Origin: Desulfoscipio gibsoniae DSM 7213
GTDB lineage: Bacteria > Bacillota > Desulfotomaculia > Desulfotomaculales > Desulfallaceae
Assembly: GCF_000233715.2 (NCBI RefSeq)
Contig: NC_021184.1
Location: 2,008,001 to 2,072,000 of the forward strand
Reading direction: 5' to 3'
DNA length: 64,000 nt
Below, in pieces: positions 10,101 through 19,000 of the stretch. The position numbers were made by a program, and so were the translations under genes. Every line of letters begins with the position of its first letter. The first letter of the stretch is position 1. Below the pieces are notes generated by a model, which was not told where the DNA came from, ran no database searches, and saw only the letters and a list, made by a program, of their open reading frames with translations.

Positions 10101-10246
10101 AAGGAGATGGTCTCTGTAACGCCAAGTGTCCGACAGGGGCTATTACACTCAAACACTTTAACGACAAAGAAATAATGAGCCAAATTGACGTCGTAATACC
10201 AGAAGCAGAAATCATAAAACAAATTGACGCGGCGGTAGGAGAATAG
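7115..10246 (+). CDS. bamE1: BamE, HdrA-like flavin/Fe-S electron-transfer protein, selenoprotein, copy 1
   Basis: A 1,043-residue double HdrA-type protein that needs UGA at 7337-7339 to be read as selenocysteine (U75, in NDCSM-U-ILSPK). The frame is open from 7115 to 10246 apart from that codon, and homology to bamE2 continues straight through it; bamE2 has Cys75 there. FAD-binding GxGxxG motifs occur near residues 26 and 610 ([13 protein letters not shown]), Fe-S motifs near 125-136 and 170-185, a second HdrA-like half with [17 protein letters not shown], and two ferredoxin motifs at the C-terminus ([22 protein letters not shown]). The GTG start follows GGTGAGGTGA. In the complex it is the likely FAD site for electron bifurcation. 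Codon use (many ATA, GTA and C-ending codons) differs visibly from bamE2. Confidence 0.9.
7344..7364 (+). promoter_or_regulatory. SECIS-like hairpin after the bamE1 UGA
   Basis: Beginning five bases after the UGA, CTCG (7345-7348) pairs with CGAG (7360-7363), extended by a T-G pair outside and, after one C-T mismatch, by CC/GG inside, leaving the five-base loop AAGCT. Position and size fit a bacterial SECIS element, which SelB reads directly downstream of the UGA. The fold was drawn by eye. Confidence 0.5.
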
Positions 10247-10279
10247 AACCTGGATTACAAACAAAGGTGGTGAGGACGA

Positions 10280-11116
10280 ATGAGTACAGGACATAAATTT
10301 ACACCAAGAATACTGGGTTTTGTATGCCATTGGTGAGTATACGGCGCTGCTGACTTGGCTGGCGTGTCCAGACTACAATATACAACAGAAATGAGACTTA
10401 TCCGGGTCATGTGTTCCGGAAGAGTTGACCTGGCACATGTACTCAGAGCCTTCTCAAATGGAATAGATGGAGTATTTATCGGCGGTTGCCGTTTAGGTGA
10501 ATGTAACTATATTACCCATGGAAATTACCACGCACTAAACATGGTGCTTCTGGGTAGAAGAATAATAGAACACCTGGGATTAAACCCCGAAAGATTAAGA
10601 ATCGAATTTATGTCCGGCAGTGAAGGAAACCTTTTTGCCGAAGTTGTTAACGATTTTGTCAAGCAGGTGAAGAACTTAGGGCCACTTGCCAAAGGGGAAG
10701 GCATAGACGAAAAAGAACTTCAGGCCAAACTCGCAGAAGTTACAAAGCTAGTCCCCTACATTAAAGTGGTCAAGCAGGAAAAACTGGCGGCACGTCTTGG
10801 GAACCCGGAAGAATACGACGGGCATTTCACAAGTGAAGAAATAGATAAGCTATTTAGTGAAGTAGTCTCGTACTATATTGACCCCGAGAAGTGCCAGGCC
10901 TGTATGACTTGCGCGAGAAGATGCCCCGCAGAGGCGATCATAAGTGCCAAGAAACAGATCCATGTAATTGATCAGGATAAATGCATCAAATGCGGAACTT
11001 GCTTTGAAGCTTGCCCACCTCGTTTTGGTGCCGTAACCAGGATTTCCGGCGGGCCTGTTCCGCCTCCTATTCCTGAGGGAGAAAGAGCTGTTGTCAGGAA
11101 GAGTAAAGAAAAATGA
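10280..11116 (+). CDS. bamF1: BamF, MvhD-like selenoprotein with C-terminal 2x[4Fe-4S], copy 1
   Basis: A 278-residue protein that needs UGA at 10334-10336 read as selenocysteine (U19, context VCHW-U-VYGAADLAG). MvhD/VhuD proteins carry Cys or Sec at this site, and the downstream MvhD core (IRVMCSGRVDLAHVLRAF, GGCRLGECNY, HGNYHALNMV) is intact in the same frame. A C-terminal ferredoxin domain follows: CQACMTCARRC (about residues 205-215) and CIKCGTCFEAC (about 236-246). The true start is ATG 10280 behind AAAGGTGGTGAGG; a caller that stops at UGA would start at the TTG at 10355 and lose the Sec site. MvhD normally passes electrons between HdrA and a hydrogenase or dehydrogenase; here the partner is probably BamE. 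Confidence 0.9.
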
Positions 11117-11176
11117 GAGCAATCCCTTTGCCGTTGATTGAAAAGAAAGTTAGTTCAAGCAAGGGAAGGGATGATT

Positions 11177-11236
11177 ATATTGGAGGCAGCATAAAATGTC
11201 GGAATAAATCCCGACATTTTATGCTGCCTCCAATAT
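11177..11236. repeat. long perfect inverted repeat at the end of bam block 1
   Basis: Two perfectly complementary 26-base arms (11177-11202 and 11211-11236) flank the eight-base spacer AATAAATC. The arm contains GGAGGCAGCATAAAATGTC. A related hairpin in opposite orientation follows bamI at 22,874-22,917. There is no U-run directly after it, so it may be a mobile palindrome or an RNA 3'-end stabiliser rather than a classical terminator. Confidence 0.75.
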
Positions 11237-11313
11237 TTAAAGCCCTCAGTTTGAAGAGACTTAATTCCAAGCGGAAATATAGCCGGAGAAGGCTGTGAAG
11301 TATGGCGTGGCGC

Positions 11314-11351
11314 AAACCCTCGGTTCCCGCGAAACTGGTAGGGGTTTTTTT
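11314..11351 (+). terminator. Rho-independent terminator after bamF1
   Basis: AAACCCT (11314-11320) pairs with AGGGGTTT (11340-11347); GGTT and AACT pair inside, and a run of seven T (11345-11351) follows. It lies about 200 bases after bamF1, so bam block 2 probably has its own promoter. Confidence 0.65.
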
Positions 11352-11936
11352 ATTGCATATTTAGACTGTATGATTTTCTGACACAGTTATTTCTAAGCAT
11401 TACGCATTTTGCCCTACCTGGTTTGGAAATGTTCGCAATGCTAGGATTATACCTTTAAAGGCGGACCGGGCGTGAAAGCCAGATTTGCAAAGAATTGAAC
11501 TTTTAAAATGAAGTGTTGTATTAATTTACAGTGTATGATAATCATACATTATTTAGACAGCCCTTTCTACTGCAAGAAATGCATTCTAAACGTTCGTTTT
11601 TTATCTGGTTTATCACTGAATGTAATTTTATTTTTTTTTTAAATGTAGTGGGGTATTATTTGCAGGCGATCATAGCTACTAAAAATGTTGATTTAAGTTT
11701 TCTTAAATTTCAAATTTGTATGCTAATTAGCATAAAAATTGCTTGATATATAAAAACAAAAAATAAAATTTGTAAGGAGGGATTTCCTGTCTATTAAAAT
11801 TATTTTAATTAATTGTAATTGGTAAAAAGGCTTAGGAATCAAAATAATACACAAACATAAAGCAATTTGCACAGCTGAAGGTCATGACTGAGGAGATTCC
11901 CGAAAGGGATAAAAAGATACTTAGAGGTGTTGAAAA
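11352..11936 (+). other. 585-base gene-free leader upstream of bamB2
   Basis: No convincing reading frame is seen; the 71-codon frame at 11531 has no ribosome site and unusual composition. The region is AT-rich after 11,500. The last 60 bases resemble the bamB1 leader: a CCC(n)GGG mini-hairpin (CCCGAAAGGG here, CCCAGAGGG upstream of bamB1), then AAAAAGATACTTAGAGG before the ATG. A promoter or leader RNA for block 2 should be here, but I could not identify a known element. Confidence 0.45.
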
Positions 11937-13907
11937 ATGAGGTACGCAGAGACAGGATATAATTTAGAAATTGATTTGTCTACAGGAAACATTGAGCGGG
12001 TTGAAACCGACCCCAATTTAACAAAACTTTTTCTAGGAGGTCAGGGTGTTAACGCCAGGATAATATGGGATAGGGTTGGTCCTGAAGTTAAACCCTTTGA
12101 TGAAGGTAATTTGCTGATATTTGGCGCCGGCCTTTTACATGGCACACCTGTTGTCGGGTGTAACCGTACCAGTGTGAATACCATTAATCCCATGACAGGC
12201 ATTTTTGGACATTCAACGATGGGAGGATATCTCGGGCCGGAAATAAAACATGCTGGTTACGACAGAATAATCATTCGCGGCAAGGCCCCGAAGCTGGTTT
12301 ATATATGGATAAAAAACGACAAGGTGGAAATACGCGATGCTTCCCATCTTAAGGGGAAAGGCGTTCGAGAAACTACGCGACTGATTAAAGAGGAGTTGAA
12401 TGAACCGTTCGCCCAGGTGGCCTGTATCGGCCCGGCTGGTGAAAACAAGGTCCTTACGGCAAGTCTCGAACATAATTGGAACAGTGCGGCTCGAGGGCCA
12501 GGCCCGATCATGGGTGACAAAATGATCAAGGCAATTGCTGTTCGCGGAACAAAGGACATCTTTGTCGCCCATCCGCAAGAACTTTTTGAGTTATGCCTCA
12601 AAATGAAGAAGGAAATCCATGCGAGCGATGGTTGCGGGGACTGGATGGCAACCGATGAGGATGACAGTTTCCACCATAATAATTTTTCTTGGGGTAATTC
12701 TCGGACACGCATAAAGAATTATTGGAGTAAAGAACTCCAAGAAAGATGGACTCGTTGGAAATATGACCATATGGACAGACAAATGGGTTGCTATAACTGT
12801 CCTAAAGGATGCATTAATATTATTTCCTGGCCGGGCCATCCAAGATTTGGTTATAAGTGTTACGGAAAAGACACCTATCATATGTCAGCCTTTAAAGAAC
12901 TGAACTATAGTTATGAATTACTTGGTTATTGTCAGGATTATGGACTGGATTCATATTCAACGCCGCAAACTCTCGCCCTCGGCATAGAACTATACGATGC
13001 CGGTATTTTAACTGACAAGGACATGCCTAATTTCCCGACTGACTCCGGGGACAGAATTAAGTACCTGATTGAAAAAGTTGTTCACCGGGAAGGAATTGGC
13101 GATATATTGGCCAATGGCTCTTGGCATGCGGCCCGTATAATTGGCAACGGCGCAGAAGAATTTGAACATAATACCGTGAAAAAAATGGAGCAGTTACCCA
13201 TCAAGCTTGGCAAACTGAACCCTGCCTATTACCTCATGATAGCCACTGGTGAGAAGATGGCCATCACCCAGATTGAAGGGTCCTTCCCCCAAGACCCTAT
13301 TCGTGATGTAGAAGAAAGGAAAAAGTTTGTCGAGCATTGGGATGCAGTCCCAAGTCAAATATTTAAAGATATATTTATGAAATGGGAAAAGCGTGATGAG
13401 ATGTCTATTGAGGATACCTGCTTAGTTACTGACTGGAATGAGGCGATGCACTACGTTGATGACTCCACCGGACTCTGTGGTTTTGTGTCATCATTCAGAG
13501 GCCAGTTTGGTGGGAAAACGGCATATTCTTTCAATAATGTGCCACAAATAATTAAGCTTGCGACCGGCATGGAGATTGACAAAGACGATCTTTGGGAAAT
13601 TTGTCGAAGGAACCGGACTTTGATCCGAGCCATTAATAATAGATTAGGTATTAGAAGAGTCGATGACGATCCACCCAAGGATCACTGGGCGGTGAGGAAC
13701 CCTGAGCTTGAAGAAAAGCTGCTTGATGCCTATTATGACTTAAGGGGATTTACCAAGGATGGAATTCCCACCAAAGAGGAATTGTATAAACTGGGTTTGG
13801 ACTATGTGGCAGATGAATTGATTCAGAGAGGGATTTTGGATCCTGACGAAGGTACTCCTTCCCAAGAGGCGGCAAAAAAAGAACAACAAAAGTCAGGGGG
13901 GTGCTAA
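11937..13907 (+). CDS. bamB2: BamB-like tungsten oxidoreductase, copy 2
   Basis: A 656-residue paralogue of BamB1 in the aldehyde:ferredoxin oxidoreductase family. The Fe-S ligands are kept (C285-x2-C288-x3-C292, and Cys in STGLC), and C308 matches C322 of copy 1. The active-site segment differs: copy 1 has EMKHDDEKWH, while copy 2 has TDEDDSFHH after a region about 14 residues shorter. The final His and an acidic residue three before it remain, but the Glu nine before it and the His six before it do not. The first 33 bases of the gene match bamB1 exactly. It may reduce benzoyl-CoA or a different aryl- or alicyclic-CoA ester; the substrate cannot be told from sequence. Confidence 0.85.
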   Translation: MRYAETGYNLEIDLSTGNIERVETDPNLTKLFLGGQGVNARIIWDRVGPEVKPFDEGNLLIFGAGLLHGTPVVGCNRTSVNTINPMTGIFGHSTMGGYLGPEIKHAGYDRIIIRGKAPKLVYIWIKNDKVEIRDASHLKGKGVRETTRLIKEELNEPFAQVACIGPAGENKVLTASLEHNWNSAARGPGPIMGDKMIKAIAVRGTKDIFVAHPQELFELCLKMKKEIHASDGCGDWMATDEDDSFHHNNFSWGNSRTRIKNYWSKELQERWTRWKYDHMDRQMGCYNCPKGCINIISWPGHPRFGYKCYGKDTYHMSAFKELNYSYELLGYCQDYGLDSYSTPQTLALGIELYDAGILTDKDMPNFPTDSGDRIKYLIEKVVHREGIGDILANGSWHAARIIGNGAEEFEHNTVKKMEQLPIKLGKLNPAYYLMIATGEKMAITQIEGSFPQDPIRDVEERKKFVEHWDAVPSQIFKDIFMKWEKRDEMSIEDTCLVTDWNEAMHYVDDSTGLCGFVSSFRGQFGGKTAYSFNNVPQIIKLATGMEIDKDDLWEICRRNRTLIRAINNRLGIRRVDDDPPKDHWAVRNPELEEKLLDAYYDLRGFTKDGIPTKEELYKLGLDYVADELIQRGILDPDEGTPSQEAAKKEQQKSGGC

Positions 13908-13909
13908 CC

Positions 13910-14443
13910 GTGGCTGGAACAGGTAAGAAAATAGTTAAAACAATAAAAGTTGATCTTGATAAATGTAATGGTTGCCGTGGATGTGAGATGGCTTGCTCCG
14001 CATATCATGCAACGCCAAAGTATAGCAGCATGAATCCGTCCAGGTCCCGGATTCGCGTGGTTATGGATCCATTTAATGATGAGTATGTTCCAATTCGCGC
14101 CACTGATTATACTAAAGCCGGGTGTGATGGCAGACGCGTTTACACAATTAAAGGAAAGGAATACAGCGAGTGTAGCTTCTGCGGCACCATCTGTCCGACC
14201 AGGGATTTATTTTTTGACCCCGATTCCGGCCTTCCTCTCAAATGCGATTTATGTGAAGATGAAAAAGAACCTTTATGTGTTCAGGCGTGTCCACAAGGCT
14301 GTCTGACTTACGTCGAGCTGGAAGAAGAAGAAATCGAAGAAGCCAAGCTGGGCGATATGGAAATAGGATTGAAATCGTTGGTAGACAAATATGGATTGAA
14401 GAAGTTAGCGGATACCTTTGCCCGAATGTCTCAGAAGGGCTAA
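13910..14443 (+). CDS. bamC2: BamC-like Fe-S subunit, copy 2
   Basis: A 177-residue ferredoxin-like partner of BamB2 with the cysteine groups CNGCRGCEMAC (about residue 19), CSFCGTIC (about 88) and CDLCEDEKEPLCVQAC (about 107). I chose GTG 13910, nine bases downstream of the first possible GTG, because the ribosome site AGGGGGGTG then sits seven bases away and the N-terminus (MAGTGKKIVKTIKV) matches BamC1. The gene lies two bases after the bamB2 stop. It is clearly diverged from bamC1, unlike the following bamD2. Confidence 0.86.
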   Translation: MAGTGKKIVKTIKVDLDKCNGCRGCEMACSAYHATPKYSSMNPSRSRIRVVMDPFNDEYVPIRATDYTKAGCDGRRVYTIKGKEYSECSFCGTICPTRDLFFDPDSGLPLKCDLCEDEKEPLCVQACPQGCLTYVELEEEEIEEAKLGDMEIGLKSLVDKYGLKKLADTFARMSQKG

Positions 14444-14475
14444 AACGTTAATGTGGAAGGAGGGATTACAAAGTC

Positions 14476-15627
14476 GTGGAGACTGAAGCCCCGATTAGAG
14501 AGGTCATCGAAGAAATAAAAGAGAGCGGTGGAGACGCCGTCAAATTCTGTTACCAATGCGGAAAATGCGATACTGTTTGCCCCTGGAACAAGGTAAGAAA
14601 TTTCAGTATGCGCAAACTAATCCGGGAAGCAACATTTGGTTTAACAGAAATAGAGCACGAAGAGATCTGGCGTTGTACCACCTGTGGCAAGTGCGTTCAG
14701 AGATGCCCCAGGGACGTACAGCAGATTAAAAATATGATCGCATTGCGCAGGATGGCCACGGGATATGGTGTATTCCCCACTGCAATCAAGCCTGTCCGCA
14801 CCGTAAGCGCAGGCCTAACCGCAGATGGTAACCCCTTTGGTGAAGATCGCACCAAAAGGGCGGAATGGGCCAAGGGTCACTCTGTAAAAACCTTCGAAGA
14901 AGGGATGGAAATATTATATTTCCCCGGCTGCTACTTAAGCTATGACGCAAGATTAAAGAAAGTAGCTGTTGCCACAGCCAAAATCCTCAACAAGGCAGGG
15001 GTGAATTTTGGGATATTGGGTGCCGGGGAGAACTGCTGCGGTGAAAGCATCCGCAAGACAGGCAATGAGGATTTATTCAAGCAATTAGCCAGGGAAAACA
15101 TCAAAACATTTATCGACAACGGGGTCAAGAAAATCCTTGTTTCTTCCCCTCATTGCTATCACACCTTCAAGAACGAGTATCCCGAATTTAATGTGCACTT
15201 TGAGATAGTGCATATTTCCCAGTATATATTCGAACTGATTAATGAGGGAAGGCTTCAGATCAGTAAAGAATATGCTAAAAAAATTACCTATCATGACCCC
15301 TGTTACCTGGGCCGACACAATGGCATATATGACGAACCGCGAGGAATCTTACGGAAGATACCCGGTTTGGAACTGATCGAGATGCCCGAATCCCGGGAAG
15401 ATAGCCTTTGCTGCGGAATGGGCGGAGGCAGGATCTGGATGGAAACACCCATGTCTGAAAGGTTTGCCAACCTAAGATTAGAGCAAGCTATTGGGGTTGG
15501 GGCTCAAGAATTAGTTACTGCCTGCCCCTACTGCATCACCAACTTTGAAGATAGCAGGGTAGTCCTGAATTATGATGATGTTATCCAGGTTAAGGACATT
15601 ACGGAGATCCTCCAAGAAGTTATTTAA
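14476..15627 (+). CDS. bamD2: BamD, HdrD-like Fe-S protein, copy 2
   Basis: A 383-residue protein with the same architecture as bamD1: two N-terminal [4Fe-4S] motifs and two C-terminal CCG domains. Only about seven residues differ between the copies (for example VEFGILGAEE versus VNFGILGAGE, and GVLQK versus GILRK). The near-identity starts at the GTG start codon and stops at the stop codon; sequences on both sides diverge immediately. BamD may therefore be interchangeable between the two complexes. Confidence 0.87.
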   Translation: METEAPIREVIEEIKESGGDAVKFCYQCGKCDTVCPWNKVRNFSMRKLIREATFGLTEIEHEEIWRCTTCGKCVQRCPRDVQQIKNMIALRRMATGYGVFPTAIKPVRTVSAGLTADGNPFGEDRTKRAEWAKGHSVKTFEEGMEILYFPGCYLSYDARLKKVAVATAKILNKAGVNFGILGAGENCCGESIRKTGNEDLFKQLARENIKTFIDNGVKKILVSSPHCYHTFKNEYPEFNVHFEIVHISQYIFELINEGRLQISKEYAKKITYHDPCYLGRHNGIYDEPRGILRKIPGLELIEMPESREDSLCCGMGGGRIWMETPMSERFANLRLEQAIGVGAQELVTACPYCITNFEDSRVVLNYDDVIQVKDITEILQEVI

Positions 15628-15649
15628 CGGAAAGGCACCTACCAGGGCG

Positions 15650-15978
15650 GAAGGAGCTATATCAACTTAATGGTGGTGTACACACTTCAACTATATCCGA
15701 TACCAGATCGGGCACATAACACCTTGAACAAAATCCAGGTTGAATGTTTGTTATCAACCTGAGTTCGAATGCTGCTGAGTACTGGTCGTGTTCCGTCAGA
15801 AATGCAACTCAAACGGCAAAGATACAGGTTCTGGTTTTACTTCGCGACACACGCCAACAGGGAGCGCCGTCGGCATACTTATTACTTTGGCATTGACTTC
15901 TTTGGTTATGCACGCGGAGGCTGGTTGGGTGTATATTCCACCCGGATCAACTTGGTTGTTCAATACATTAAATACGGC
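15650..15978 (+). pseudogene. decayed fdhD remnant
   Basis: Between bamD2 and bamE2, where block 1 has fdhD, the sequence still aligns with the second half of fdhD in pieces: GGTGGTGTACACACTTC (GGVHTS), GGGCACATAACACCTTG (GRHNTL), CTGAGTACTGGTCGTGTTCC (TTGR.S) and ACCCGGATCAACTTGGTTGT near the old 3' end. There are internal stops, an internal deletion of roughly 36 bases before GRHNTL, and frame changes, and the first half of the gene is missing. The alignment even continues past the old stop codon. This shows that the duplicated unit originally included fdhD. Confidence 0.85.
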
Positions 15979-16035
15979 TGACCCGGCCAAACCCGGACAG
16001 TACGGGTAAATAAAAACTGATGAGGACTGAGACAA

Positions 16036-19000
16036 ATGGAAAAAGAACTAGAGAGAATTGGAGGACAGCTTGTTAAAAGTCTTGCAGGCAGTAACTATGG
16101 AGATATTATGATCGTCGGTGGAGGTATCAGCGGAATTCAAGCCTCCCTTGATCTTGCCACTGCCGGTTTTAAAGTTTACCTGGTTGACAAAGCACCAACC
16201 ATAGGCGGCCACATGTCCCAGCTGGACAAAACCTTTCCCACTAATGACTGCTCCATGTGCATTGAATCGCCCAAGTTTGTTGAATGCAACAGACATCCCA
16301 ATATAGATATTATGACCTATACTGAAGTTGATAGTGTAGAAGGGGAAGCAGGAGACTTTAAGGTAACATTAGTTAAAAAGCCCAGATATGTCATAGAGAG
16401 CAAATGTACGGGTTGTGGTACCTGTGTTGAATACTGCCCGGTTACATACCCTGATCAATATAATCAAGAAATATCGGCTAATAAAGCTATTCATGTATAT
16501 TTTTCCCAAGCAGTTCCCCTAGTCACATATATAGATGAAAGCTGTCGTTACCTTAAAGGAAAGACATGTACTGTTTGCCAAGCAGTTTGTAAGAACGACG
16601 CCATAGATTTTAGTCAAACGAAGGAAAAGATAGAAGTAAAAGTAGGGGCAATAATTTTATCTTTGGGCTTTGAGCCCTTTAACCCCAAGTTGAGGGCAGA
16701 CTATGGCTACGGAAAGTATGAGAATGTGGTAACCAGTATGGACTATGAACGGCTATTATGTTCCACCGGTCCATATGAAGGAGAAATACTGCGCACCTCC
16801 GACAAAAAGCATCCCCATAAAATAGCCTGGATACAATGCGTAGGCTCCAGACAGGTCATTCCCGGCGGTAACAGCTATTGCTCAGCCGTATGCTGCACCT
16901 ACACCCAAAAGCAGGTAATTTTGACCAAAGACCACGACGCCGAAGCCGAGTGTACCATATTCCATAACGATATTCGATCCTATGGCAAGGATTTCGAGCG
17001 CTTCTACCAGAGAGCAAACAACCTTTCCGGCGTTCGATTTATAAGAAGCTATGTATCAATAGGAAGAGAAATCCCGGAAAGCAAGAACGTAACAATAAGA
17101 TATTCTACTGTTGAGGATGGAGTAAAAGAAGAAGAATTTGATATGGTAGTATTATCCGTAGGATTGAACCCGCCTACAGATGCAAATGGCCTGGCAGATA
17201 AGTTCGGCATTGAGCTTAATACGCACGGATTCTGTAAAACTAATCCCATTAATCCTATGGAGACTTCTCGCCCGGGAATTTTTATAAGCGGAGCATTCCA
17301 GGGCCCTGTAGATATACCAGAATCGGTTGTGACCGCCAGCGGAGCTGGTTCCCAATGTGGTGAACTTCTTGACTACCGGCGAGGGAATCTATCCAGAGAA
17401 AGGGTGTACCCGCCGGAAAAAGATGTCTCTAGTGAGGAGCCCAGGGTGGGTGTCTATGTGTGTCATTGTGGGGCTAACATCGGGAGAGTAGTAGATGTCC
17501 CTTCCGTAGTTGACTATGCCTTAACCTTACCTAATGTTGTTCACGCCGAAGATAACCTTTTTATATGTTCTACTGATGCTGCCAAACATATATCAAACTC
17601 GATTCGAGAAAAAGGTATCAATCGTGTGGTTGTCGCCGCCTGCACACCCAGGACACATGAGCCGTTATTCCGGGACACACTTAGGGAGGCGGGAATTAAT
17701 CAATATTACTTTGAATTTGCTAATATTAGAGAACATTGCTCTTGGGTCCACTCCAAAGAAAAGGAGGAGGCCACACAAAAGGCAAAAGAAATAATCCGAA
17801 TGTCGGTAGCCCGAACTGCTCTCTTGGAACCATTACAGGAATTTGATCTTTCCGTTAACAAAACGGCTTTAGTGGTCGGAGGGGGCCTGGCGGGTATGAT
17901 CAGTGCTCTATCCATAGCTCACCAGGGACATGAAGTTAACCTGGTGGAAAAGAATACGGACCTGGGTGGGATGGCCAAAAAAGTTTACTATACCCTGGAA
18001 GGGCTCAATGTTCAAGCTTATTTGCATGATGTTATACGCAAAGTTTATCAACATCCATTAATACATGTATATACTGATGCCGCCATTACGGAGGCTACCG
18101 GTTATGTAGGTAATTTCATAACCAGGGTAAAATCTGAAAGAGGGGTTACAGAGATAAAACATGGTGCAGCCATCATCGCAACTGGTGCCCAAGTATATAA
18201 ACCCACCGAATACCTTTATGGTCAAGATGACCGGGTAATGACCCACCTGGAATTAGAGGAGCAAATCGCCAAACGAAACGAAAAAATAATTAACGCAGAA
18301 AGCCTCGTCATGATCCAATGCGTAGGCTGCAGAAACGAAGACAGAAATTACTGCAGCCGGGTATGTTGCAGCGAGTCTATAAAAAACGCCTTAAAACTTA
18401 AAGAACTAAACCCCGAGATGGATATCTACATTCTCTTTAGAGATATAAGGACGTATGGTTTCAAAGAAGACTATTACCGTGAAGCAGCAAGTAAGGAGGT
18501 AAGATTCATCCGCTATGAGCCTGATGATAAACCACAGGTGGAAATAGGTGAATCCGATGAAGGCCGGCCAGTTCTAAAAGTTACCGTAGCCGATCCTATT
18601 TTAGGTAAAAAGCTTGAAATAGATGCCGATGCACTTGCCTTAGCTGCCGCCGTTATTCCCTCCACAGGAAGTCAAGAAATAGCCGGATTATTTAAGGTAT
18701 CCTTAAACCCGGATGGTTTCTTCCAGGAAGCCCATGTCAAATTAAGGCCTGTAGACTTTGCCGCGGAAGGAATTTACTTGTGCGGGATAGCTCACTATCC
18801 CAAGCTTATATCGGAAACGATTAGCCAGGCTTATGGAGCAGCCGGCCGGGTCTTAACTCTTCTCTCACATGATGCAGTCACGGCCTCCGGCTCTGTTTGC
18901 GAAGTAGATGAGGACAACTGCATTTCATGTGGAGCATGTATCTCAGCCTGCACTTACGGCGCCATAGAATTTCGTGAGACACAAAAGGGCAGAAAAGCTG

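Noticed and set aside
11040-11298. Plus-strand frame 11113-11298 overlapping the bamF1 end
   Set aside because: It mostly translates the perfect palindrome; composition is non-coding.
11314-11351. Moco/Tuco riboswitch fragment suggested by CCCGCGAAA
   Set aside because: Only a short resemblance; a simple terminator with a seven-T tail explains it, and it is downstream of bamF1, far from bamB2.
11531-11746. 71-codon frame upstream of bamB2
   Set aside because: No ribosome site, low-complexity AT-rich content, no coding signature.
15769-16009. Two overlapping 70-codon frames before bamE2
   Set aside because: Both are pieces of the decayed fdhD in wrong or broken frames.
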